This document shows, in pieces, positions 27,074-35,099 of a stretch of 64,000 nucleotides of DNA. A program made the translations under genes and the position numbers. Source of the stretch: Marinicauda pacifica (GTDB taxonomy: Bacteria; Pseudomonadota; Alphaproteobacteria; Caulobacterales; Maricaulaceae). The first letter of the stretch is position 1. Each line of letters begins with the position of its first letter. The stretch is from assembly GCF_004793635.1 (NCBI RefSeq), contig NZ_SRXV01000001.1, positions 62,001 through 126,000 on the forward strand. The letters run 5' to 3'. The notes under the pieces are model-generated. The model searched no databases, was not told the DNA's origin, and worked only from the letters and a program-made list of their open reading frames with translations.

Positions 27074-28875
27074 CCCGTGCCACCGCCCGGTTCGCGTAAT
27101 TGCAGCCGGGACAGGTCGGCATAAAGGCCGCCCTCGGCCATCAGAATGTCATGGGTGCCGGTCTCCACGATGCGGCCCTCGCGCATCACGAAGATCTGGT
27201 CGGCCTCGCGCACCGTCGACAGGCGGTGGGCGATGACCAGGGTCGTGCGCCCCTCAGACAGCCTCTCCAGCGCAGCCTGCACGCGCGCTTCGGACTGGGC
27301 GTCCAGCGCGCTGGTGGCCTCGTCCAGCAACAGGATGGGCGCGTCCTTCAAGATTGCACGGGCAATCGCGATGCGCTGGCGCTGTCCGCCGGACAGGGCA
27401 GTGCCGCGCGGACCGACGCGGGTCTCGTAGCCGTGTTCCAGGGCAGTGACGAAGTCGTGCGCATCGGCGGCGCGGGCCGCTTCGGCGATTTCCTCGTCGG
27501 TCGCATCCAGCTTGCCGAAGGCGATATTGGCGCGCACCGTGTCGTCGAACATGGTCACGTCCTGGCTGACGAGCGAGACGGCGCCGCGCAGCGAGGCCAG
27601 CGTCACGCCTGCGATATCCTGTCCGTCAATGCGCACCTCGCCTGATCGCGGATCGTAAAGACGCGGGATCAGGTTGAGCAGCGAGGTCTTGCCCGATCCC
27701 GAAGGTCCGACCAGCGCGGCGGTCTGGCCGGCCGGTACGCGCAGCGAGATGTCGCTCAGCGCCGCCGGACCGGTCTCGTACCCGAACTCGACGTCGCGAA
27801 ACTCGATGGCGCCGCCGCGCACGTTCAGCGCCCTGGCGCCGGGCCGGTCGACCAGCCGGGGCGCATCGTCCAGCACGGTGAAAATGCGCTGCACGACGGC
27901 GAGGCCTTCCTGGATGACGCCGGATAGCGAGCCGAGCGCGCGCGCGGCGGGGCTGACGACCAGCACCGCTCCGACAATGCCCAGCAGGTCCTCGATGCCG
28001 GACTCGCCGGTCGTGGCGCGCCAGGCCAGCAGGGCGAGCACGCCGGCCAGCGCGATCATGCCGGCAACCTCCATCACCGGCTCGATCATGGCGCGGTAGC
28101 GGGTCATGGAGAGCAGGAGGGTGAACCGGTCCTGGAAACGGGCCCGGGCGCGTTCCTTCGCATAGGGTTCCAGAGAGAAGGTCTTGACCATGCGCGCGCC
28201 CGAGACGCTCTCTTCAAGAAAGCTGGTCACATCGCCCATCTGGGTCTGGACCTGATCGGAGCGGCGCCGGATCATCTTGCCGATGCGCAGCACCGGCTGG
28301 GCCGCAAGCGGCAGGACCAGCAGGACGAACAGGGCGAGCGCCCAGTCGATCCAGAACATCCAGGCCACGCCGAAGATGATCATGAACAGGTCGCGGGTCA
28401 GGTTGTTGGCCGATCGGATCAGGCTCTCGCGCAGCATCGTGATGTCGTTGGTGAAGCGCGAGATGATCGAGCCCGTCGACTGGCTCTGGATGCGGGCGAA
28501 ATCGGCCTGCATGTACTGGGCGTAGAGCGCGTTCTGAAGATCGCGCATGATCGACAGCGCCAGCCGGTTGGTCGCCAGCGTCTGGCCGTAAAGACTGACG
28601 CTGCGGATGACGCCCAGCACCAGGAACATGGCCGGCGCGATCCAGATGGCCGAGGGCTCGGCCGCCTTGATCAGCTCACCGGCATAATGCAGCGCACCGG
28701 CATAGCTCGACCCGGCGGCGGCCGTGATCAGCGAGAGAAGTATCCCCCACGCCAGAAGGCGCCATTTGGGCCGTATCCAGACGCGCCAGAGCCGCCGGGC
28801 GAGCGCGAAGCTGCGCTCCGGCGGCGGGGCCGCATCGGGCGTGGAAGCGGGAAGATCGCTCAGTGCCCCGGTCAG
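27070..28875 (-). CDS. MsbA-like ABC exporter with a probable CTG start
   Basis: A fused permease-ATPase of about 601 residues, likely a lipid A flippase or multidrug exporter. The ATPase has Walker A GPSGSGKTSLL, signature LSGGQRQRIAIARAI, Walker B ILLLDEATSALD and the H-loop AHRLSTV. The first ATG (28629) would remove the N-terminal 82 residues, including a clear first membrane segment (LAWGILLSLITAAAG). No ATG, GTG or TTG exists in frame between it and the upstream gene. A CTG at 28875 overlaps the DUF4170 stop exactly as CTGA, mimicking the ATGA overlaps used throughout this genome. I take that as the start. Confidence 0.85.
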   Translation of the reverse strand: MTGALSDLPASTPDAAPPPERSFALARRLWRVWIRPKWRLLAWGILLSLITAAAGSSYAGALHYAGELIKAAEPSAIWIAPAMFLVLGVIRSVSLYGQTLATNRLALSIMRDLQNALYAQYMQADFARIQSQSTGSIISRFTNDITMLRESLIRSANNLTRDLFMIIFGVAWMFWIDWALALFVLLVLPLAAQPVLRIGKMIRRRSDQVQTQMGDVTSFLEESVSGARMVKTFSLEPYAKERARARFQDRFTLLLSMTRYRAMIEPVMEVAGMIALAGVLALLAWRATTGESGIEDLLGIVGAVLVVSPAARALGSLSGVIQEGLAVVQRIFTVLDDAPRLVDRPGARALNVRGGAIEFRDVEFGYETGPAALSDISLRVPAGQTAALVGPSGSGKTSLLNLIPRLYDPRSGEVRIDGQDIAGVTLASLRGAVSLVSQDVTMFDDTVRANIAFGKLDATDEEIAEAARAADAHDFVTALEHGYETRVGPRGTALSGGQRQRIAIARAILKDAPILLLDEATSALDAQSEARVQAALERLSEGRTTLVIAHRLSTVREADQIFVMREGRIVETGTHDILMAEGGLYADLSRLQLREPGGGTG

Positions 28876-29117
28876 CCCTGCGGGCCGCCATCGGACGGGT
28901 CGAGCAGCTTGTGCGCATGGATGATGAAATAGCGCATGTGCGCGTTGTCGACCGTTTGCTGAGCCGCGCTGCGCCAGGCGCGCTTGGCGTCGTCATAGTT
29001 GGAATAGGCGCCGACGAATTCGACCTCGTCGAGATTCTTGAAATCGTGCGCGTGCGGGCTGACTTCATCGAGCTCGCCGCCGATCACGAGGTGGAGAAGC
29101 TGCTTGTCGTCGCTCAT
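28872..29117 (-). CDS. DUF4170 domain-containing protein
   Basis: An 81-residue cytoplasmic protein of the DUF4170 family, found in alphaproteobacteria between cysQ-like genes and lipid A export or acyltransferase genes. Segments are LLHLVIGGELDEV, FVGAYSNYDDAKRAWRSAAQ and MRYFIIHAHKLLDP. No function is known. The stop overlaps the MsbA-like gene's CTG start. Its strict location suggests a small helper of envelope synthesis, but this is inference. Confidence 0.85.
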   Translation of the reverse strand: MSDDKQLLHLVIGGELDEVSPHAHDFKNLDEVEFVGAYSNYDDAKRAWRSAAQQTVDNAHMRYFIIHAHKLLDPSDGGPQG

Positions 29118-29143
29118 GGGCTCTTGCCTATCTGCCAGGGAGG

Positions 29144-29911
29144 TTAAAGGAGGCGCTCTAATAACAGGGCATGCAGGGCCGGACCAGAGGCCAGAGGCGG
29201 GAGCTGGCGCGGCTCGGCCTTGTCGTAGCGCAGCGGGGAGCCGTCATTGCCGGTAATCAGCCCGCCGGCCTCCTCGATCAGCATGTGTCCGGCTAGCAGG
29301 TCCCAGTCCCATTTGGGGCGCACCGCGACGACCGCATCGTACTCGCCGGCTGCGGCCATGGCGAGGCGCAGGGCGAAGGAATTGACCGTATGGGCATGGG
29401 CGCCGAGATCGCGCAGCGCCGTCAGCCGGCCGGGATCGCCCAGCAGGCGTGCGCCCTGGATGGAGTCCTGCGCGGTCATCGTCAGCCGGTCGCCATTGCG
29501 CCAGGCGCCATGGCCGCGCAGCGCGGCGTAAACGTGCTCGCGGCACGGATCATACAGCACGCCGGCATAGGGGTGGCCGTCCATCAGAAGGCCGATGGAG
29601 ATGACGAATTCCTCGCGCGTCTTCAGGAAGGCCCGCGTGCCGTCGATCGGATCGACCACGAAAGTACGGCGCTTTTCGAGCCGGCTCTGATCGTCGGCGT
29701 TTTCCTCCGACAGCCAGCCATAGTCGGGCCGCGCGCCCATCAGCTGGTCGCGGATGATCGCATTGGCCGCGTAATCGGCTTCGGTGACCGGATCGTTGAC
29801 GCCCTTGTCCCAGGCTTTCAGCTCCTGGCCGTAAAAGCCCATCGCAGCTTTTCCGGCAGCGACGGCCGCTTTGGTCATCAAGGCCAGGTCGGGATCGTCG
29901 AAACTCGCCAC
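29144..29911 (-). CDS. cysQ: 3'(2'),5'-bisphosphate nucleotidase CysQ / inositol monophosphatase family
   Basis: A 255-residue Mg2+-dependent phosphatase. The metal sites are WLSEENADD (Glu), DPIDGTRAFLKTREEF (the DPxDGT signature near residue 87) and the C-terminal WDWDLLAGHMLIEEAGG. CysQ removes 3'-phosphate from PAP; related IMPases act on inositol phosphate, and sequence alone does not settle which. The start is GTG (29911) with AGGA 7 nt upstream. It lies between pmbA and DUF4170 in a conserved group. Confidence 0.88.
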   Translation of the reverse strand: MASFDDPDLALMTKAAVAAGKAAMGFYGQELKAWDKGVNDPVTEADYAANAIIRDQLMGARPDYGWLSEENADDQSRLEKRRTFVVDPIDGTRAFLKTREEFVISIGLLMDGHPYAGVLYDPCREHVYAALRGHGAWRNGDRLTMTAQDSIQGARLLGDPGRLTALRDLGAHAHTVNSFALRLAMAAAGEYDAVVAVRPKWDWDLLAGHMLIEEAGGLITGNDGSPLRYDKAEPRQLPPLASGPALHALLLERLL

Positions 29912-29920
29912 CGTGTGTTC

Positions 29921-31303
29921 CTAAAGGCCGCCGACCGACAACGCGTCGACCAGTATGCTCGGCGAATTGGTGGCGTGATCGAATTCCAGGTCGCTGCCCG
30001 GTTCCAGGCGCGCGAAAATCTCGACCAGGTTTCCCGCGACCGTCATCTCGCTGACCGGCGCGGCGATCTTTCCGTCCACGATGGCAAATCCGGCCACGCC
30101 GACCGACCAGTCGCCGGTATTCTCGTTGAGGGACGGGCCGAACATCTCGGTCACCAGGAGGCCGGTTCCGGCATCTGCGATGAGGTCGTCGCGGCTGCGC
30201 TCGCCCGCTGCCAGATGGACGTTCGAGGTGCGCACGCCCGGAGGGGAGCCTAGTCCCTGCGAGGCATGGCCGGTCAGGGGCAGGCCTAGCTGGCGCGCCG
30301 AGGACGCGTTCAGCAGCCAGGTTGTCAGCACCCCGTCCTCGACAAGGGCGCGTGCCCGGACCGCCACGCCTTCCCCGTCGAAGGCGCGCGAGCCGTGGCC
30401 CCAGGCCTTGAGCGGGTCTTCCACGATGTCGATCCCTTCGGCGAAGACGCGCTCGCCCATTTTTGACTTGAGGAAGGAGTTGCCGCGCGCAACCGCCGGG
30501 CCGGAGATGGCGCCCAGCAGCGATGACACGAAGGTCGTGGCGACCCGGGAGTCGAACACGACCGGCATCTTGCCGCCCTTGATCTTGGTTGAGCCCAGCC
30601 GCGCGGCGGCGCGTTCACCGGCAATACGGCCAATTTCCTCGGGCGATTTGAGTTCGCCGAAGCGGCGCGCCGAATGGCCGTAGAAATCGCGCTCCATCAC
30701 GGAGCCGCGCTTGGCCAGCGGCGCTATTCCCAGCGAGAAGGTCGAGCCCCTGCGCCCCGCCGCGAAACCGTTGGAGGTCACCAGCGCGCCCGCCCCGGCG
30801 CCGAATCCGGCCCCGGCCTGGGTGATGGTCTCCACCTCGTCAATCTTCAGTGCGGCGTCTTCCATCGCGAAGCCGAGATTTTCCAGGATGGCCGGGTCCC
30901 ATTCACCCGCCTCGTACAGGGGGATGTCGGGCAGCTTGCCTGCCAGCGCCTCGCGCTCGACCAGTCCGCAATAGGGGTCCTCGGGCGCGGCCTTGGCCAT
31001 CGCCACGGCACGCTCGATGGCCAGCTTGCGCCCTTGTGTGGACAGATCGGAGAACGCCACACCGGCCTGGCGCTTGCCGACGAAGACACGCAGGCCCGCA
31101 TCGCGCGATTCCGAGCGTTCGAGATCCTCCAGCGCCCCGTTGCGGATGGAGGCCTCCAGCGAGCGGCTCTCCGCCACTCCGGCCTCGGCGGCGTCCGCGC
31201 CAGCCTTCAGCGCGTCGCGGACAATGTCCTCTGCGAGGTTTTTCAGCGCTTCGGGATCGGGCGCAGTCTGGGTGGAGCGGGGGTCGGGAGCGGTTTGGGT
31301 CAT
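29921..31303 (-). CDS. pmbA: Metallopeptidase subunit PmbA (TldE)
   Basis: The TldE/PmbA half of the TldD/TldE metalloprotease, which matures microcin B17 and helps degrade the CcdA antitoxin in E. coli. The 460 residues have VESRSLEASIRNG-like AESRSLEASIRNGALEDLERSE, AVAMAKAAPEDPYCGL, and the C-terminal GLLVTEMFGPSLNENTGDWSVG and PVSEMTVAGNL that define PmbA. It lacks the HExxxH zinc motif of TldD, as expected. It heads the leftward pmbA-cysQ-DUF4170-msbA-mntP run. Confidence 0.93.
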   Translation of the reverse strand: MTQTAPDPRSTQTAPDPEALKNLAEDIVRDALKAGADAAEAGVAESRSLEASIRNGALEDLERSESRDAGLRVFVGKRQAGVAFSDLSTQGRKLAIERAVAMAKAAPEDPYCGLVEREALAGKLPDIPLYEAGEWDPAILENLGFAMEDAALKIDEVETITQAGAGFGAGAGALVTSNGFAAGRRGSTFSLGIAPLAKRGSVMERDFYGHSARRFGELKSPEEIGRIAGERAAARLGSTKIKGGKMPVVFDSRVATTFVSSLLGAISGPAVARGNSFLKSKMGERVFAEGIDIVEDPLKAWGHGSRAFDGEGVAVRARALVEDGVLTTWLLNASSARQLGLPLTGHASQGLGSPPGVRTSNVHLAAGERSRDDLIADAGTGLLVTEMFGPSLNENTGDWSVGVAGFAIVDGKIAAPVSEMTVAGNLVEIFARLEPGSDLEFDHATNSPSILVDALSVGGL

Positions 31304-31373
31304 GGTATTGCTCTTAGCGCGGAGGGGGCTGATAGAGCAACGCGGCGCGCTCAGTGATCGCTCCCGGCTTCGC

Positions 31374-31401
31374 CCCCTAGATCACTGCGTAGGCGATGAG
31401 C
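31374..31401. repeat. 28-bp direct repeat, left copy (flanks RelBE-like module)
   Basis: Identical over 28 bp to 32097-32124. The right copy is the 3' end of the MAPEG gene including its stop codon; this left copy is an orphan fragment of that end. The toxin-antitoxin genes and their promoter lie between the copies. Confidence 0.85.
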
Positions 31402-31417
31402 CTCACATGAATTCGTC

Positions 31418-31693
31418 TCAGGGCCACTTCTGAGCGGCGTGAAGCACGCGCAGCACTGTCACCGCGAGCGGGGTTTCGGCATAAACCACAATGTAGTTGG
31501 GCCGGACAACCAACTCCCGGGTATCCTCTGCCCTACCAGGTCGGCCGCGTTTGGGATGAGCCAATAACTGAGTGACCTTGACCTCGATTTCCTCCATCAG
31601 GGTGAGGGCTGCATCCGGGTTGTCGTCCGAGATGTAGTCGACGATGGCCGCCAGGTCGGCGATCGCCGGGACCTTCCATTCGAGTTCAGGCAC
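31418..31693 (-). CDS. RelE/ParE-family toxin
   Basis: A 91-residue toxin of the RelE/ParE superfamily. The pattern is VPAIADLAAIVDYISDDNPDAA near the start, LLAHPKRGRPGR in the middle, TRELVVRPNYIVVYAET and VTVLRVLHAAQKWP at the end, close to the 'addiction module toxin, RelE/StbE' group that usually cleaves mRNA on ribosomes. It overlaps the antitoxin gene by 8 nt. The gene lies inside a segment bounded by a 28-bp direct repeat. Confidence 0.88.
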   Translation of the reverse strand: MPELEWKVPAIADLAAIVDYISDDNPDAALTLMEEIEVKVTQLLAHPKRGRPGRAEDTRELVVRPNYIVVYAETPLAVTVLRVLHAAQKWP

Positions 31694-31979
31694 GACGCTT
31701 CGCTTCGATCAAGGCCCGCGCTTCCTTCATGACCTGGTCGTGTGGTTGTGCCGGGCGCGGATCGGCGAGCGCCTCCTGCACCTTGGCACGGAACCAGGTG
31801 TCATAGGCGTCCGGGTCCGTGGTCAGACCCGCCGGCAGACCGCCCTCTGCTGCCACGCGGGTCAGCAGAATACGCACTGCATCGGACAGCGTCAGGCCTA
31901 CGCCGGACAGGGCTTCGGCGGCTTGCGCCTTGAGCTGGTCGTCCACGCGGACGTGAAGCATCGAAGTTTGAGCGGACAT
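31686..31979 (-). CDS. RelB/DinJ-family antitoxin
   Basis: A 97-residue antitoxin with the RelB/DinJ ribbon-helix-helix start MSAQTSMLHVRVDDQLKAQA, then ALSGVGLTLSDAVRILLTRVAAEGGLP. The tail HDQVMKEARALIEAKRRA should bind the toxin. The ATG at 31979 has GGAGGC upstream. A consensus-like promoter with a palindrome between -35 and -10 lies 26-54 nt before it, fitting autorepression by this protein. Confidence 0.88.
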   Translation of the reverse strand: MSAQTSMLHVRVDDQLKAQAAEALSGVGLTLSDAVRILLTRVAAEGGLPAGLTTDPDAYDTWFRAKVQEALADPRPAQPHDQVMKEARALIEAKRRA

Positions 31980-32004
31980 GGCATCGCCTCCTATACATCG
32001 CCCC

Positions 32005-32033
32005 ATAATGTATCTCAAATGAGATACAGTCAA
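32005..32033 (-). promoter_or_regulatory. Promoter and embedded operator of the RelBE-like module
   Basis: On the minus strand, -35 TTGACT (32033-32028) and -10 CATTAT (32010-32005) are separated by exactly 17 nt. A perfect 9-bp dyad TGTATCTCA/TGAGATACA with a 2-nt centre (32009-32028) fills the spacer. Binding there would block RNA polymerase, the usual antitoxin autoregulation. Confidence 0.8.
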
Positions 32034-32096
32034 GGGCTCTGGCGCCTCGCACTTTTCTTTTGGTAATGCCGCTCGGCGTGAACGTCTCCAGCCTCT

Positions 32097-32124
32097 CCCC
32101 TAGATCACTGCGTAGGCGATGAGC
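32097..32124. repeat. 28-bp direct repeat, right copy (3' end of MAPEG gene)
   Basis: Identical to 31374-31401. It contains the last seven codons and the stop of the MAPEG gene, which reads leftward and stays intact. Confidence 0.85.
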
Positions 32125-32492
32125 GCCACGGCCATCAGCAGGTAGACCAGCAGCGTTCCCAGCGAGCCGATAAAGCGTCCCGGGGTCGCCGCATCCGAGG
32201 TCGACAGGCCGTAGGCGTGGGCCAGGCGCGCCAGGGTCAGCGCGGCGCCGAAGACGTGGATTGCCGAGGCCGGCGCATTCACGAGCGCCAGCGCCAGCAG
32301 GCCAAGCAGGGCGGCGGGAACCCATTCGGCGCCATTGGCATGCGTGCGGACCGCACGCTCCATCTCGGCAAAGCCGCCCGTACCGATATTCACTTTGAGG
32401 CGGCGCCGGACGATCGAGACCCGAAAGCCGATGAACAGGAGAATGAGCAGGTTGAGCCCGATATAGAGGGCGGCGGCGTGCAAGGCGGTCAT
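32100..32492 (-). CDS. MAPEG family membrane protein
   Basis: A 130-residue protein with four membrane segments, of the MAPEG family (membrane-associated proteins in eicosanoid and glutathione metabolism). The signature is in GGFAEMERAVRTHANGAEWVPAAL near residue 38, followed by FGAALTLARLAHAYGL. Bacterial members are often glutathione transferase-like; the substrate is unknown. Two thioredoxin-fold/GST genes lie just upstream on the same strand (FrnE-like and MaiA). Its 3' end is duplicated 0.7 kb away. Confidence 0.87.
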   Translation of the reverse strand: MTALHAAALYIGLNLLILLFIGFRVSIVRRRLKVNIGTGGFAEMERAVRTHANGAEWVPAALLGLLALALVNAPASAIHVFGAALTLARLAHAYGLSTSDAATPGRFIGSLGTLLVYLLMAVALIAYAVI

Positions 32493-32535
32493 GAGTTGGG
32501 TTCCTCCCCGAGAGACCGCTGCCTTGCCGCGAGGA

Positions 32536-33201
32536 TTACTCGTCTTCGGCGGGCAGCTGGTCGGCTTCCTTTATGGCGGCAGCCAGCGCCTCGGGGGCTT
32601 CCGCACCCGATACCGCAAACTGTCCGTTGAAAATGAAGCACGGGACGCCCTGAACCCCAAGGTTTCTGTAGAACGCCTCCTCGCGCTGCACCGCGTCCTC
32701 GTCGCGGTTCGTGGCGAGCAATTCGCTCACCGTGGCCGCGTCCAGCCCCGCCTCGCCGGCCAGTTCGGCCAGCACCTCGTGCCGGGAGAGGTCGCGTAGC
32801 TCGTCGAAAAACGCCTTGAACAGCGCCTCGCTCATCGCCTCGCCCAGGCCCTGGCCTTCGGCCCAGCGGATCAGGCGATGGCAATCGAGCGTGTTGGGAC
32901 GCACCTTGATCTCGTCGAAGCGGAACGTGATGCCCGCATCCGGTCCGGCCGCCTCGAGATGGTCGCGCATGGCTTTCCAGCGCTCCGATCCCGAGCCGGA
33001 CCCGGCTCCGGCAAATTTCGCCTTCATGTAGTCCTTGTAGTCCACGCCCTCGCGCGGGATCGCCGGATCGAGCTGGAAGGCGCGCAGCTGCGTCGCGGTG
33101 CGGATGGGCCGGGCGAGCGTGCGCGCCTGCGCCCAGTAGCGATGGCCCAGCCAGCACCAGGGGCAGACAGTGTCGGAGACGAGATCGACGGAGACGGTCA
33201 T
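32536..33201 (-). CDS. DsbA-family (FrnE-like) oxidoreductase
   Basis: A 221-residue cytoplasmic thioredoxin-fold protein of the DsbA/FrnE group. The redox motif CPWC is in SDTVCPWCWLGHRYW near residue 13. FQLDPAIPREGVDYKDY and GVQGVPCFIFNGQFAVSGA (cis-Pro loop) match FrnE-like proteins, with 2-hydroxychromene-2-carboxylate isomerase as a relative. There is no signal peptide. It is between the MAPEG and maiA genes, all leftward. Confidence 0.88.
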   Translation of the reverse strand: MTVSVDLVSDTVCPWCWLGHRYWAQARTLARPIRTATQLRAFQLDPAIPREGVDYKDYMKAKFAGAGSGSGSERWKAMRDHLEAAGPDAGITFRFDEIKVRPNTLDCHRLIRWAEGQGLGEAMSEALFKAFFDELRDLSRHEVLAELAGEAGLDAATVSELLATNRDEDAVQREEAFYRNLGVQGVPCFIFNGQFAVSGAEAPEALAAAIKEADQLPAEDE

Positions 33202-33234
33202 GAGCTCCCCCTGTGAGGACGGCGAGGCCCGCGG

Positions 33235-33879
33235 CTAGCGCGCGTCGGGCTGCCTGGACGGATGGGCTGCGGCAAACTCGGGCACCGACTGGGCGGCGGC
33301 ATTGGCGGCCACCAGTTTTGGAAACCGCTCCAGATCGACCCCGAAGCGTTCGGCATTGAACATCTGGGGCATCAGATAGACCTCGGCAAGGCTGGGCCCC
33401 GTCCCGAACAGGAAGCCGCCTGCGCCCGCATCCGGTTCGGCCATCTGTTCCAGCGCCTCGAAGCCGACCGTGATCCAGTGGCGCGCCCACTCGGTTCCGG
33501 CGTCGGGATCGCTGTCCTTCATCGCCTTGACCGCCTTCAGGATGCGCAGATTCTGGATCGGATGGATGTCGCAGCCGATCGCCGCACAGAAGGCACGGGT
33601 GCGGGCGCGCAAGATCGGCTCATGGGGCAGCAGGGCCGGTTCCGGCCAGGTCTCCTCCATCCATTCGAGAATCGCCGGGCTCTGCGTCAGCACCCCGCCA
33701 TCGACTTTCAGCGCCGGCACGAGCCCTTGCGGATTGAGCCGCTTGTAGGCCTCGCCCGATTGCGCACCGCCCGCCAGGTCGACGGGCTCATAGTCGTAAT
33801 CCACGCCCTTGTAATTGAGCGCGGCGCGGACGCGATAGGTCGTTCCTGAGCGAAAATACCCATAAAGCACCGGTTTCAT
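33235..33879 (-). CDS. maiA: Maleylacetoacetate isomerase (zeta-class GST)
   Basis: Isomerises maleylacetoacetate to fumarylacetoacetate with glutathione in tyrosine degradation. The 214 residues show the zeta-GST pattern: YFRSGTTYRVRAALNYKGVDYDYEPVDL, with Ser at the active-site position, LNPQGLVPALKVDGGVLTQSPAILEWMEE, and AAIGCDIHPIQNLRILK. It is divergent from hppD, the enzyme two steps earlier, so a shared regulator in the 146-nt gap is likely. Homogentisate dioxygenase is not in this window. Confidence 0.92.
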   Translation of the reverse strand: MKPVLYGYFRSGTTYRVRAALNYKGVDYDYEPVDLAGGAQSGEAYKRLNPQGLVPALKVDGGVLTQSPAILEWMEETWPEPALLPHEPILRARTRAFCAAIGCDIHPIQNLRILKAVKAMKDSDPDAGTEWARHWITVGFEALEQMAEPDAGAGGFLFGTGPSLAEVYLMPQMFNAERFGVDLERFPKLVAANAAAQSVPEFAAAHPSRQPDAR

Positions 33880-34025
33880 TGGCGTTTCTCCTTGGCTGAG
33901 CGACGGGGGATGAATTTAGTTACAAATGATACTATCTTGAGCTAAGACGATGCGCAGTCTGCCTGGCCGGATCAACCCTGGCGCGGGCCGCACGACACCA
34001 AACTTTTTTAAAAGGGAGCGCTTTC
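33880..34025. promoter_or_regulatory. Divergent maiA/hppD promoter region
   Basis: This AT-richer gap separates two tyrosine-degradation genes. An imperfect dyad (AGTTAC...GATACT, 33918-33933) could be a MarR-type operator, since a MarR gene follows hppD. The hppD ATG has AAGGGAG upstream. Confidence 0.35.
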
Positions 34026-35099
34026 ATGGCCGATCTTTTCGAGAACCCGCTGGGCACTGACGGTTTTGAGTTCGTGGAGTACACCTCCAGTAAGCCTGAA
34101 GAGCTCGACGCGCTGTTCCGCCGCCTCGGTTTCACCCCGGTGGCCAAACACAAGTCCAAAGACATCGTGCGCTACAAGCAGGGCGACATCAATTTCCTGG
34201 TCAACCGGGAAAGCGCCGGCCAGGCCGCGGAGTTCCGCAAGACGCACGGCCCGTCGGCGAATGCGATGGCCTTCCGCGTCAAGGACGCCAAGGACGCCTA
34301 CAAGAAAGCGCTGGAGCGCGGCGCCGAACCGTTCGGCGAGGGCATCTGGAGCGATGGCGAGACCATCCCCGCGATCAAGGGCATTGGCGGCTCGGTCCTC
34401 TACCTGGTCGACACCTATGGCGACAAGACGATCTATGACGACTGGGAACCGACGGGCGAGACCGACAAGGGCGGTGTCGGCCTGGAAGTGCTCGACCACC
34501 TCACCCACAACGTGCATCACGGCAGCATGGACAAGTGGGCGAACTTCTACGAGAGCGTCTTCAACTTCCGCGAAATCCGCTATTTCGACATCAAGGGCCA
34601 GCATACCGGCCTGAAATCGCGCGCCATGACCGGCCCGTGCGGCAAGCTGAAAATCCCGCTGAACGAAAGCTCCGACGACCAGTCCCAGATCGCCGAATAC
34701 CTGCGCGACTATAATGGCGAGGGCATCCAGCACATCGCCCTGACCACGCCGCGCATCTACGAGACGGTCGAGGAAATGCGCGAGAAGAAGGTCGACTTCC
34801 AGTCGACGCCGGACACCTATTACGAGCTGGTCGACGAGCGCGTCCCCAACCATGGCGAGGACCTCCCGCGCCTGGAGGCGAACAAGATCCTCATCGATGG
34901 CGATCTGGAAAGCGGCGACGGCCTGCTTCTGCAGATCTTCACCCAGAACGCGATCGGTCCGATCTTCTTCGAGATCATCCAGCGCAAGGGCAATGAAGGC
35001 TTCGGCGAAGGCAATTTCAAAGCCCTGTTCGAATCCATCGAGCTCGATCAGGTCCGCCGCGGCGTCATCAAGCCGGCAGGCACGTCTGCCGCCGAGTAA
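34026..35099 (+). CDS. hppD: 4-hydroxyphenylpyruvate dioxygenase
   Basis: Converts 4-hydroxyphenylpyruvate to homogentisate, the second step of tyrosine breakdown, and also supplies pyomelanin precursor. The 357 residues form two VOC halves. The iron ligands are His in LDHLTHNVHHG, His in EGIQHIAL and Glu in IGPIFFEIIQRKG near residue 315. The ending VRRGVIK is typical. Its stop overlaps the MarR start (TAATG). Confidence 0.97.
   Translation: MADLFENPLGTDGFEFVEYTSSKPEELDALFRRLGFTPVAKHKSKDIVRYKQGDINFLVNRESAGQAAEFRKTHGPSANAMAFRVKDAKDAYKKALERGAEPFGEGIWSDGETIPAIKGIGGSVLYLVDTYGDKTIYDDWEPTGETDKGGVGLEVLDHLTHNVHHGSMDKWANFYESVFNFREIRYFDIKGQHTGLKSRAMTGPCGKLKIPLNESSDDQSQIAEYLRDYNGEGIQHIALTTPRIYETVEEMREKKVDFQSTPDTYYELVDERVPNHGEDLPRLEANKILIDGDLESGDGLLLQIFTQNAIGPIFFEIIQRKGNEGFGEGNFKALFESIELDQVRRGVIKPAGTSAAE

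Noticed and set aside
28629-28629. ATG at 28629 as the start of the MsbA-like exporter
   Set aside because: It would delete the first transmembrane segment and leave a 243-nt gap after DUF4170 with in-frame coding sense.
32005-32033. Dyad at the RelB promoter as one end of an IS element
   Set aside because: It sits exactly between -35 and -10 hexamers and has no partner at the other end of the module, so an operator is the simpler reading.
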